A DNA stretch of 14,576 nt from Holosporales bacterium (GTDB lineage Bacteria; Pseudomonadota; Alphaproteobacteria; BNTO01): contig JAISXM010000095.1 of assembly GCA_031270515.1 (NCBI GenBank), positions 1-14,576 on the forward strand, written 5' to 3'. Shown here one piece after another: positions 6,994 to 14,418 of the stretch. A program made the translations under genes and the position numbers. Within the stretch, counting starts at the first letter, position 1. Each line of letters starts with the position of its first letter. The notes beneath the pieces are model-generated. The model had not been told where the DNA came from and did not search any database. It saw only the letters and a list, made by a program, of their open reading frames with translations.

Positions 6994-7070
6994 AGTCCCC
7001 ATGGATTTGAATTTTGCCTAAGCCTTTTGATCCAACGAACGTAACATCGTTTGTTATAGGGGCCCGGTAT
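6994..7070 (-). repeat. Palindromic element copy R4 (partly deleted)
   Basis: Reverse copy from GTCCCCATGGATTTGAA to GTTATAGGGGCCCGGTAT, with core CCAACGAACGT. About eight bases are missing from one arm (TTTTTAT-side), so this hairpin is imperfect. It abuts R3 and R5. Confidence 0.7.
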
Positions 7071-7158
7071 AACTCCTCATAAAAACGATTTGAATTCTAG
7101 CAAAACCTAGGCATTGTGATCCAACGAACTTCAAATCTTTTGTTATGGGCCCCCGGTT
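7071..7158 (-). repeat. Palindromic element copy R5
   Basis: Reverse copy from CCTCATAAAAACGATTTGAA to TTTTGTTATGGGCCCCCGG, with core CCAACGAACTTC. The arms GATTTGAA and TTCAAATC are perfectly complementary, differing from those in R1 and R8. Confidence 0.85.
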
Positions 7159-7685
7159 TCAAAATGGCTTAGCAATCAATTCCAGTTCATCCATTCTCGA
7201 GAAAATCCCAAATGTTCTGAATAGCAGGCATTCGCTGCGGTTATGCCCCCCCTCAGGATATGAGCTATTGCAATTACTACAAAAGGTGGCAGTGGTTTAT
7301 TCTTTTCCATATCAAATGAATAAGAGTCAGGTGTTGTGTAGTTAGGCTCGTACCCCCGGTGTAAATACCAACCGATACGCTTAGGGTGTATGCAAAAGAA
7401 TTTGCAATGCACTGTGACTTTTCTTACGGAAATCCGGTCCTTATGCATTTGGTAAGGCATTTTGGATAAAGCCTATTCCTAGCGTACTATAGCCAAACCA
7501 CTTCCGGATCGTGCAACGGAATGTGAAACTGACCAAAGCGAAGCGCAGCTTGAGCTGGCATTTCCTGCTCAGCCCAGAAGAGGCTTCGCTATATCATGAT
7601 TATCCAAGGGATGCTGCGCCATCTAGGGTTTTCATAAATGGCTTAGACCAATCACCTAGGAGCCAATAACCCAACCCAACTCAAC
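7159..7685. other. Gene-poor stretch between array and second pseudokinase
   Basis: The region has one 94-codon frame on the - strand (7460-7176) and a 58-codon frame on the + strand around 7494-7667. Neither has a ribosome site or a recognisable domain. Direct repeats of AATGGCTTAG lie near 7164 and 7637. It may be the decayed remains of an inserted gene; no terminator for the converging genes was identified. Confidence 0.45.
7176..7460 (-). CDS. Uncharacterised 94-codon open frame, possibly a remnant
   Basis: ATG at 7460 starts a frame with MPYQMHKDRISVRKVTVHC and later a plausible stretch GWYLHRGYEPNYTTPDSY, ending SREWMNWN. I do not recognise a family. There is no clear ribosome site, and a stop lies a few codons upstream in frame. 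It is long for chance in this composition, yet sits alone in non-coding DNA. It could be a small protein or the remains of a larger gene. Confidence 0.25.
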   Translation of the reverse strand: MPYQMHKDRISVRKVTVHCKFFCIHPKRIGWYLHRGYEPNYTTPDSYSFDMEKNKPLPPFVVIAIAHILRGGITAANACYSEHLGFSREWMNWN

Positions 7686-9059
7686 TTAATCTAAGCCATT
7701 CTGGGCAAAACAACACAAAAGTTCACCAATCGAAGGCCTATTCCACGGATTTGAATCCAACCCTCTGAGGATGAGATCTTGTGATTTTTTGTGCCAATAA
7801 CGTGGTATCGGTATAGGTCTTTGAGTCAGGCGACGTATCTCATGTGCACCCAACTCCGGAGACAAGAGTGGTTCTCCAACAACAAGCTCATAAATAATAG
7901 CGCACGCGGCAAACACATCGATCTTTTGTTGTGCGTTACAATACTCCAACGTGTAAAAATAGTGGTCTTTAATACTATAATAATCATCTGATACGTATCT
8001 ATTATTGCTATGCGAACCACGATCGGAACAAATGTTTAATGCGAGTAGGGTGCGTACAGGACAATGTGCAACGCGCGCTCTGTACTGAGTAGGAATCTTA
8101 CGCTGCATACAATGGATATCTTTTGGGGAATACAGAAAGATACAACTTGGATCCAAACGACCGTGGAAGAACCCCTTCTCATGTAATGTGCTTATCCCAG
8201 TCAACATATCCAATATAATTGCCAGTCTTGTCGGATTATCCAGCTGTTTAATATTCTCCTGCTGTTCAGGATTATTACTCCTGTCAGCTAAAGTGCATAT
8301 AAAAGGGAGCGTGTAAATGGCTGAACAGTCTCCCATTTCATCAGGAGGAACAGAATGACAGGTTACAGCTAATTGCGAATTAGAATCTGCAGCACATTGT
8401 TTATAGTTATTCGTATTTATGTCAAACAGATCCTGTAGATCACTTTTGTCCTTGTTGTTGCAATCCAAAGTTACTACAACAAGAGTTTCGGATTTTTGTA
8501 CGCCACCTTCTAAATAAGTTACCTCAACTCGAGTACTATGTCCAAAATCCAACATCCGCCAATCTTCAACCATTCTGCAATGAGTATCGGGGTCCTCTAA
8601 CACTTTAGCCCATTTAGATGGGGGCGCCTCATCTCCTGCGTGTCTTCTCGCCCTATCACGTGCAGCCTCTTCTCTTATAGCCCTTTCACGTGCAGCTTTC
8701 TCACAGATCTGACGTGGTATAAGGCGTTGGTCCACATTATAATGTTTCGCTAGCCACAAAAAACTTTCTCCCCTTATTTCTGATAAAACTGCGTCCGTTA
8801 GCTCTTGTTCTCCAGATAATATTTTTAAAAACCAAACAGCGTCCTTAATTTGGACACTTCTTACGAAAATCCAATCATCACTAGGGAAATGAACTATTGA
8901 GTCCGCAGCTGCCATAACATCTCGGCTTACGATCCTACCATCCACAAGATCACAGCCGCTGACCATCATATTGATGTCACTTGCTTGGGTAGGCATTGTC
9001 ACCAAAAACAAGAAACAAAGTCGAGTGACGACCTTTAACACTTTTAATAAATTATTCAT
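7686..9059 (-). CDS. Exported pseudokinase
   Basis: 457 residues from ATG 9059, chosen over the upstream TTG 9107 because AAGGAG (9075-9070) sits ten bases upstream and a signal peptide begins there: MNNLLKVLKVVTRLCFLFLV then TMPTQA, cut before SD. A charged Ala/Arg/Glu helix follows (about 118-142: KAARERAIREEAARDRARR). The C-terminal half is a protein-kinase fold. LTGISTLHEKGFFHGRLDPSC (288-306) matches the catalytic loop HRDLKPSN but has Gly-Arg for Arg-Asp and Cys306 for Asn. The DFG site is unrecognisable, and TLE (370-372) replaces APE. The structural parts remain: KIDVFAACAIIYELVVGEPL (379-398, Asp381) and GLDSNPWNRPSIGELL (Arg441). Two of three key residues are lost, so catalysis is very unlikely; a scaffold or decoy role outside the cytoplasm is inferred. 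It is a second member of the same type as the split gene at 1023-3794, on the opposite side of the outer-membrane gene. Confidence 0.8.
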   Translation of the reverse strand: MNNLLKVLKVVTRLCFLFLVTMPTQASDINMMVSGCDLVDGRIVSRDVMAAADSIVHFPSDDWIFVRSVQIKDAVWFLKILSGEQELTDAVLSEIRGESFLWLAKHYNVDQRLIPRQICEKAARERAIREEAARDRARRHAGDEAPPSKWAKVLEDPDTHCRMVEDWRMLDFGHSTRVEVTYLEGGVQKSETLVVVTLDCNNKDKSDLQDLFDINTNNYKQCAADSNSQLAVTCHSVPPDEMGDCSAIYTLPFICTLADRSNNPEQQENIKQLDNPTRLAIILDMLTGISTLHEKGFFHGRLDPSCIFLYSPKDIHCMQRKIPTQYRARVAHCPVRTLLALNICSDRGSHSNNRYVSDDYYSIKDHYFYTLEYCNAQQKIDVFAACAIIYELVVGEPLLSPELGAHEIRRLTQRPIPIPRYWHKKSQDLILRGLDSNPWNRPSIGELLCCFAQNGLD

Positions 9060-9147
9060 AATACAAATACTCCTTACATATATAAAATCACTTGTAAGCT
9101 GCCCCAATTCTTTTTATCACGACATATCCTACCTTACACCAACGAAC

Positions 9148-9200
9148 TAGTATTGTTAGATACTAATTAATAATACTATTAATTCGTGGAACATTGTCAA
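9148..9200 (-). promoter_or_regulatory. Promoter with two palindromes upstream of the pseudokinase
   Basis: On the - strand TTGACA (9200-9195) is followed after 19 bases by TATTAT (9175-9170). The -10 overlaps the perfect palindrome ATTAATA-ATAC-TATTAAT (9166-9183). A second perfect inverted repeat, TAGTAT/ATACTA (9148-9153, 9160-9165), lies next to it. This suggests repressor binding, but spacing of 19 is on the long side. Confidence 0.4.
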
Positions 9201-9221
9201 TATAACGAATCGGAAATAATC

Positions 9222-9281
9222 TATACATACCCATAAAAACAATTTGATTTTTTATCCTCATTGTTTTTATGTGCAGATATA
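9222..9281. repeat. Short, symmetrical palindromic element copy R6
   Basis: Both ends are of the right-hand type: TACCCATAAAAACAATTTGA at one end and ATTGTTTTTATGTGCAGATA at the other. The 60-bp copy lacks the family core. It lies between the promoter of the exported pseudokinase and nuoN. Confidence 0.7.
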
Positions 9282-9324
9282 AATATAGCGATCGCAATGA
9301 AATCCTGTGGTTCGCACGCGCCTC

Positions 9325-10770
9325 CTAATGCCGGAACCTATACTCGTAGCACTTCAACGCGGTTTCGCTCAGCATAAACGTGTTAAACACCTTCCCCGCC
9401 AGCACCATTGCGCAAATGAGTACCGCGACCGTGCATGTCGCCGCAATTGGCAGGCTCCGAACCCTGCTGCCTTTTCCGCAAATCATCAGCGATTTCACAA
9501 TTTTAATCCCAACATACATGCACATTATCTTGCACAACATTACGCTTCCAAGTGTGATAAACGCGCGTTCTTCAATCAAATTTTTTGCGAAAAACAACAG
9601 CGGAATAAACCCCGGAAACGGTGGCATGTTCATCAAATTTAGCACGCTAAACCCCAGAACGACCGCAGTCACTGGGGATCGGCTCCGAACCGTCGCCAAG
9701 TGGCTGACCGTCACGATGGGGCCGCTGTGTCGTTGCGCGAAAGATACGCACGCGTATACGGCCAAACAGGATAGGCCATGCATAAACAAAATGAATTGTC
9801 CGCTTGACACGATGTTTGAGTACGATACCCCAAAGCCGACCAACAGCATTCCGGCGGTGCCTATGGTTTGACTCGCAATTATGTTGCGAATTTGGCTTTG
9901 CCTGAGCGCATTTAAAAAGCCGAGCCCCATGCCAAGTTCTCCAATGATAAGCAGCATAGGCTTGAATGCATCACAGTTAAATGACACAAATAAACGCATG
10001 AGTACCGACATGTATACAGTCGAGGAAATGAAGTTGATCGCCGTAAATATTGGCCATTCTTCCTTTTCTGATGTTTCCATAAAAACGCTGTGAAATGGAA
10101 CGAACAACATCTTTGTAAGTCCCCCAAGCAGAATAAGTATTATTGCTAAGCAAACAAATGGATTGTACTGGGCGGAAGGGTTGGTCTCTAATAACTTGCT
10201 GATCAATAGCGAGAAATCTGTTGTCTGGGATACTCCGTAAAGGATTGCAGACCCAAATAGGTACAAGGCGCTTCCGACTCCTTGAATGATAAATACTTTA
10301 AATGTGAGATTTTTATCATTCGAATTCAAAAACGCAATTGTCGCAAACGCAAGGAGTTCGCTGCCTAAAAAGAGCGTTCTGAAATCATTTGCGGATAGAA
10401 GGCACATTCCTCCCACAAGCATTATTAAAAAACTAAATAAACCAACACCTGTTAATACGTTTTTATTGCGCTCGTGTGTAATTAGTAGGTATATTAACCC
10501 CCAGACACAAAGAACAATTTTTTGAATTTTAATAAAGCAATCGACCACAAACATCCCGGAAAATGTTGTGACGCTGGAGGTTGGATCCATGCTTTGGAAG
10601 ATATCTAGTCCCGGATTCTGATCCTGGCAAGCGAATGCGACCACCAGCAATAACAGCGCGCATCCGTATATATACCTCGCGTTGGGTGGAATAAGAAGCA
10701 ATGCTATCGCTCCAACAATAAGCAGGGTTTCGGGGATGGCGGGCATTAGTATTAGTAATGATTCAGGCAT
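9325..10770 (-). CDS. nuoN: NADH-quinone oxidoreductase subunit N (divergent)
   Basis: 481 residues, usual length for NuoN, an antiporter-like membrane subunit of respiratory complex I that takes part in proton pumping. About 14 hydrophobic helices are visible. Conserved features are the helix-5 acid in GSELLAFATIAF (E138), TFKVF (K158), and the helix-7 pair GLTKMLFVPFH (K220 and H227). Two residues usual in the family are missing: the helix-8 lysine position is Ser250 (ISSTVYMSVLMRLF), and the helix-12 lysine is Leu391 (MPPFPGFIPLLFF). The VYEG-type motif after PFH is also absent. The start ATG 10770 overlaps the end of rnc by 8 bases, so translation is coupled or at least co-transcribed. 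The usual neighbour nuoM is absent. NuoN is the best match by length and helix 7 motif; another antiporter-like subunit is possible. Confidence 0.8.
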   Translation of the reverse strand: MPESLLILMPAIPETLLIVGAIALLLIPPNARYIYGCALLLLVVAFACQDQNPGLDIFQSMDPTSSVTTFSGMFVVDCFIKIQKIVLCVWGLIYLLITHERNKNVLTGVGLFSFLIMLVGGMCLLSANDFRTLFLGSELLAFATIAFLNSNDKNLTFKVFIIQGVGSALYLFGSAILYGVSQTTDFSLLISKLLETNPSAQYNPFVCLAIILILLGGLTKMLFVPFHSVFMETSEKEEWPIFTAINFISSTVYMSVLMRLFVSFNCDAFKPMLLIIGELGMGLGFLNALRQSQIRNIIASQTIGTAGMLLVGFGVSYSNIVSSGQFILFMHGLSCLAVYACVSFAQRHSGPIVTVSHLATVRSRSPVTAVVLGFSVLNLMNMPPFPGFIPLLFFAKNLIEERAFITLGSVMLCKIMCMYVGIKIVKSLMICGKGSRVRSLPIAATCTVAVLICAMVLAGKVFNTFMLSETALKCYEYRFRH

Positions 10771-11497
10771 GATTGCGTTGCGTCTTTATTGTGTATATTT
10801 GTGTTTTTGAGCGTTTCCCTCGGGTGGCATCGGCGGCACTTTCCATTTGCGCCAACAGCTTGCTCGCCGCATCTTTTTCCGCTATCTTTTTAGATGGTCC
10901 GCTCCCAACCGTAGTGGGCCACGTCTCTACGTCCACGGCCACGGTAAATGTCGGCGCATGATCGTCGCCTGACTTTTCCAGCACAGTATACGTCGGCAAT
11001 GGATACCCCTTGGACTGAACGATTTCTTGCAGAGTCGATTTGGGATCGTGCGGTGGAGCGATCTGCAGGAACAAGTCCATCCAGTTGGTTTCCACGAATT
11101 GCTGGCACGGGGCCAGTCCACCATCTATATACATCGCGCCAATCATAGCTTCAAGTGCATCGCCTAATATACGGTCATCCACGGACGTGCCACCTGCGAC
11201 ATCCAAAAACTCGTCGAGTTGCATGCGTTTGGCGACATCTGCGCACGTTTCAAAGCACACAAGCACTGTGTACCTGTGGGCGAGGTCCCCTTCTGATTCG
11301 GTTGGGAACTTTTTGTACAGGCACTCTGCCACGAGCAGGTTCAGCACCCTGTCCCCCAGGAACTCCAGGCGGTCAAAGCTCCTTATGACGAGAGCGCTGG
11401 CTATCACACTAGAGTGGCTAAGCGCCGCATAAAGAAGCTCCTTGTCGCGGAATGAGTAATGTATATTAGCTTCTAATTTTAAAATATTATCAATCAT
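10763..11497 (-). CDS. rnc: Ribonuclease III
   Basis: 244 residues. RNase III cuts double-stranded RNA, processing rRNA precursors and regulating mRNAs, in the cytoplasm as a dimer. The signature FDRLEFLGDRVLNLL holds metal-binding Glu45 and Asp49; DDRILGDALEAMIGAMYIDGG holds Asp113 and Glu116. All four catalytic acids are present. The double-stranded RNA-binding domain begins at DPKSTLQEIVQSKGYPLPTY and ends GPSKKIAEKDAASKLLAQM. The short C-terminal tail is Lys/Arg-rich. ATG 11497 gives the normal N-terminus; the ribosome site is weak. It lies 77 bases after pheT, with element R7 in between, and overlaps nuoN by 8 bases. In many alphaproteobacteria rnc is beside lepB and era; neither is here. 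Confidence 0.95.
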   Translation of the reverse strand: MIDNILKLEANIHYSFRDKELLYAALSHSSVIASALVIRSFDRLEFLGDRVLNLLVAECLYKKFPTESEGDLAHRYTVLVCFETCADVAKRMQLDEFLDVAGGTSVDDRILGDALEAMIGAMYIDGGLAPCQQFVETNWMDLFLQIAPPHDPKSTLQEIVQSKGYPLPTYTVLEKSGDDHAPTFTVAVDVETWPTTVGSGPSKKIAEKDAASKLLAQMESAADATRGKRSKTQIYTIKTQRNHA

Positions 11498-11510
11498 TAC
11501 ACTTATCTAT

Positions 11511-11549
11511 TACACTGGCCAATAAAAACAATTTGAATTTTTATCCTTG
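11511..11549 (-). repeat. Half copy of the palindromic element (R7)
   Basis: CCAATAAAAACAATTTGAAT and TTTATCCTTGG match one arm and inner flank of the family (compare the ends of R2 and R5). The other arm is missing. It occupies most of the gap between pheT and rnc. Confidence 0.6.
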
Positions 11550-11574
11550 GGTATAAAAATCCCGTCGTGCCACC

Positions 11575-13998
11575 TCATGCGCGAATTTGCCCGCCACAGT
11601 TTTTCTCCACAGCCGCCACGACTTGCTGCGTAAGCGCATGAATGCACTCATCAGTCAGCGTACTTTGCTCAGGTTGAATTACCACCTCAACTGCGACCGA
11701 CTTTTTGTCCGCAGGAATGGATGCGCCTTGGAATACGTCAAATATTCGTGCATTAACAATCAAGTCGCTTGTGTTTTTTACGGCTTTAAGCAAATTATGC
11801 GCAGGTAAGCTTTTATCCACAATGAATGCAAAGTCCCGCGTTATTGGTTGAAATTTCGAGTAATGAAATGGTTTCTGATTTTTGCTATTGGTTTTAGCTA
11901 TTGCTCCAACGTTTTCCTCCGATACGAAAAACTCAAACATTACGATTGGCCCAATCAATCCTAATTTCTTTACAAATGCCGGATGTAGTTCCCCAAAGAA
12001 CCCCAACACATTTTTCCCTCGCGCAACTACGCCGCTGCGGGTGGGGTGGTAATATGACGGAAACCCTTCATTCCTTATTTGATACGAATCGATTTGGCAC
12101 AGTGCCAATACGTCAATTAAATCCGCTTTCGCATCAAATATATCGACGGCCCTGCTGGGCTCCAGCCAATTGCGCTCTGTTTCACCGAACCGCATTCCGC
12201 ATAACATTTTTGCTTCATGGGCCCCCTCGGATGTCTGAGAGAATACGGACTCAATTTCAAATATTGCGCCGTGCGAACAATTTTTGTTTTGATTCGACAA
12301 CACTACTTTTAACAATGCAGATACTAGCGACTTCTGCAAAAATGCCATATCCGCATTTAACGGCTTAAGTATTTCGATGAAGCTGTCATCCGACTCCCCC
12401 GAACTAAACAGCTGCGTCTCTTCTTGGCTCAAGAATGGCAACGTATAAACCTCTGCCATGCCGCGTTTGTACAAGACCGCTTTTATTTCAGCAATGGGGT
12501 CGATCTCTGCCGTTGCTATACGCGAAGGCAGCTCCTGAATCGGCAAGTTGGCGTATCCACGTATGCGCAATACTTCCTCAATTAAGTCTGCATCTATGGA
12601 TACATCATGGCGCCATGACGGAACTCTTACCGTAATTTGCTCATCATCATTGGATATTATTTCAAAACCCAAAGCGCTTAGTATATTTGCCGCTTCGTTC
12701 CCTTCGCTTGCCGAAGGATCCCCCCCTAACGAGGTGAGGCGCGACCTAGTCATTGTAACGCAAGGGCGCTCAGGCGGAGGCGTGGGCTGCATATGCGACC
12801 CTCCGAGGATTTCCCCTCCACACATCTTGTGGATCAACGCGAGCGCCCAGCCTATCGCGATTGGCGCCAGGTTAGGGTCTACGCCGCGTTCGAAGCGAGT
12901 TCTGGATTCGCTTTGCAGCACATGTCGTTGCCCGCTTAATGTGACTGAAATTGGGTCAAAGTACGCCGCTTCAAGGAATATATCCGTCGTGTCGATTGAG
13001 CTGCCGGACAGCTCTCCTCCCATAATTCCCGCAATCGTGAGCGGGGCTTTGTCATCGGCAATCACGACGTCGCTGCTGCAAAGCGTGCAATCCTGACCGT
13101 TCAGCAGCTTTATCTGCTCCCCATCGCGCGCCTGGCGAATGTGCACATCTCCATTTATATGTCTGCGATCGTACACGTGTAATGGCTGCCCAATATCGAA
13201 ATTCAAAAAATTGGTGACGTCAACCAGCGCGTCGATTGGCTTTTGCCCCGCGACCATTAAGCGCTTCTGGATCCATAAGGGGCTGAAGCAGTTGTGGACG
13301 CCGCTCATTACTGCGCCGATAAACGATGGACACTTTTCCGTTTCTATCGATATTTTTACTGGCGAGTCTTGCATGAAAAGCAGGTCTATTGGGCCCAAGT
13401 CATCAAAATGTTGTGCGTAATTAAGCAGCTTCAGCGTCCCCATTCCTGCGGCTGCAAGTTCTCTTGCTATGCCCCGCACAGAAAAGCAATCCCCTCGGTT
13501 CGGTGTTATGCTCACGGTAAAGACCGGATCATCCAGCCCCAGCGCGTTGGCTATGGGTTGGCCGGGGGCGACGTCCGTGTGCAAGTCTATGATTCCGTCG
13601 CCTTGAGAAGGATCCGGCAAGCAAAGCTCCTCGTACGAGCACATCATCCCTTGGCTGAGTACGCCGCGTATGTTCGCTTCCTTCAGGGGGGCGCCCACTT
13701 TGGGGACAAAGCCGCCAATGTGCACCAGCGCAGTGTGCATGCCGCCGTATACGTTTGGCGCGCCGCATACGATTTGCAATGTGTTGTGCCCGTCAAAGAC
13801 CCGGCAGATGTGTAGCTTGTTTGCGTTGGGATGGGTTTCTACGGCTTCAATGCGAGCAACCGTTATGTCGCGCAGAGGGATCATGTGGTCGTTCAGTTCT
13901 TCTACTTCAAAGCCTATTTCATTTAGCCTGTTCGCTATTTCTTGTGCTGTGTAGTTGGTATCTAGGTGGTCTTTTAGCCAGGAATAACTAAACTTCAT
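11575..13998 (-). CDS. pheT: Phenylalanine-tRNA ligase beta subunit
   Basis: 807 residues from ATG 13998, supported by GGAGAG six bases upstream (the longer frame from 14049 adds 17 unlikely residues). It starts MKFSYSWLKDHLDTNYTAQE. Domains in order are: N-terminal core and EMAP-like tRNA-binding fold with ANKLHICRVFDG and VCGAPNV (about 75-100); B3/B4 editing domain with FIGAVMSGVHN and PIDALVDVTNFLNFDIGQPL (about 225-270) through the DVVIADDKAPLTIAGIMGGE region (about 315-335); B5 domain (about 395-475); catalytic-like core with DLIEEVLRIRGYANLP; and a C-terminal anticodon-binding domain beginning about 710, KFQPITRDFAFIVDKSLP. The enzyme attaches Phe to tRNA-Phe and normally works as an alpha2-beta2 complex with PheS. 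pheS usually lies directly upstream, but is not in this window. Confidence 0.97.
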   Translation of the reverse strand: MKFSYSWLKDHLDTNYTAQEIANRLNEIGFEVEELNDHMIPLRDITVARIEAVETHPNANKLHICRVFDGHNTLQIVCGAPNVYGGMHTALVHIGGFVPKVGAPLKEANIRGVLSQGMMCSYEELCLPDPSQGDGIIDLHTDVAPGQPIANALGLDDPVFTVSITPNRGDCFSVRGIARELAAAGMGTLKLLNYAQHFDDLGPIDLLFMQDSPVKISIETEKCPSFIGAVMSGVHNCFSPLWIQKRLMVAGQKPIDALVDVTNFLNFDIGQPLHVYDRRHINGDVHIRQARDGEQIKLLNGQDCTLCSSDVVIADDKAPLTIAGIMGGELSGSSIDTTDIFLEAAYFDPISVTLSGQRHVLQSESRTRFERGVDPNLAPIAIGWALALIHKMCGGEILGGSHMQPTPPPERPCVTMTRSRLTSLGGDPSASEGNEAANILSALGFEIISNDDEQITVRVPSWRHDVSIDADLIEEVLRIRGYANLPIQELPSRIATAEIDPIAEIKAVLYKRGMAEVYTLPFLSQEETQLFSSGESDDSFIEILKPLNADMAFLQKSLVSALLKVVLSNQNKNCSHGAIFEIESVFSQTSEGAHEAKMLCGMRFGETERNWLEPSRAVDIFDAKADLIDVLALCQIDSYQIRNEGFPSYYHPTRSGVVARGKNVLGFFGELHPAFVKKLGLIGPIVMFEFFVSEENVGAIAKTNSKNQKPFHYSKFQPITRDFAFIVDKSLPAHNLLKAVKNTSDLIVNARIFDVFQGASIPADKKSVAVEVVIQPEQSTLTDECIHALTQQVVAAVEKNCGGQIRA

Positions 13999-14036
13999 GC
14001 TTCTCTCCATAGGGGTTACTGTATAGGGACGGGTGT

Positions 14037-14120
14037 TTATTCGCTGCAACGATTATCGCCCTTACAATGGGCTGATCTTTATTTGCGGCAACGGTTGGCG
14101 CCCTGTTACAAAGGTTACGC
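14037..14120. repeat. Two diverged direct repeats of 42 bp
   Basis: TTATTCGCTGCAACGATTAT from 14037 matches TTATTTGCGGCAACGGTTGG from 14079; both continue CGCCC and a TTACAA block. The repeat lies in the pheT leader. Confidence 0.55.
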
Positions 14121-14153
14121 ATATTAGAATGCGAAGTTCCTTCATTGTAACAG
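14103..14153 (-). promoter_or_regulatory. Long imperfect hairpin in the pheT leader
   Basis: CTGTTACAA (14103-14111) pairs perfectly with TTGTAACAG (14145-14153), and an inner CGCAT pairs with ATGCG around ATTAGA. A second stem, TGGGACGGG/CCTGTCCCA (14160-14168, 14185-14193, one mismatch), follows. No T run follows on the - strand, so these are not simple terminators; an operator or a leader structure for pheT is possible. Confidence 0.4.
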
Positions 14154-14289
14154 ATTATTTGGGACGGGTTTATTGGGTTTTATGCCTGTCCCAGGGCGTC
14201 CTCCGAAAAATTTTTAATAAGAACCATTTGTTTCTAGTTCTTTGAGAATCGCACACTTTTTAACCATAGTAAAAAATAGCCACTAAAAT

Positions 14290-14371
14290 GGGGCCCCATA
14301 ACAAGTTGAAACTCGTTATCATGCAAGACCTGGATGAGGAGAAAAATTCAACTTGTTTTTATGGACAGATA
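14290..14371 (+). repeat. Palindromic element copy R8
   Basis: Forward copy, GGGGCCCCATAACAAGTTGA through TTCAACTTGTTTTTATGGAC, with inner CTCGTTATCATGCAAGACC as in R3. The arms CAAGTTGAA and TTCAACTTG are perfectly complementary. The flank ATGGGGCCCCAT at 14288-14299 is a 12-bp perfect palindrome. Confidence 0.85.
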
Positions 14372-14400
14372 TTGTGTACAATTAATAGTAGTAGCATAAT
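14372..14400 (+). promoter_or_regulatory. Candidate promoter of the Rpn-family gene
   Basis: TTGTGT (14372-14377) and CATAAT (14395-14400) are 17 bases apart. The -35 directly adjoins element R8, so the element end borders or overlaps the promoter. The -35 is weak. Confidence 0.4.
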
Positions 14401-14418
14401 AGCATTTTGGGATGTACG

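Larger units (their letters stand above)
13999..14418. other. pheT leader region: hairpins, repeats and element R8
   Basis: No gene is visible. From the pheT side it holds a diverged 42-bp direct repeat, a large hairpin, a second hairpin, then element R8 and the promoter of the next gene. No tRNA was seen. Confidence 0.6.

Noticed and set aside
3923..7158. Palindromic elements as CRISPR or tRNA genes
   Set aside because: There are no regular spacers, no cloverleaf and no CCA-ready acceptor stem; they are inverted-repeat elements.
14160..14193. Rho-independent terminator upstream of pheT
   Set aside because: The stem has no following T run on either strand.
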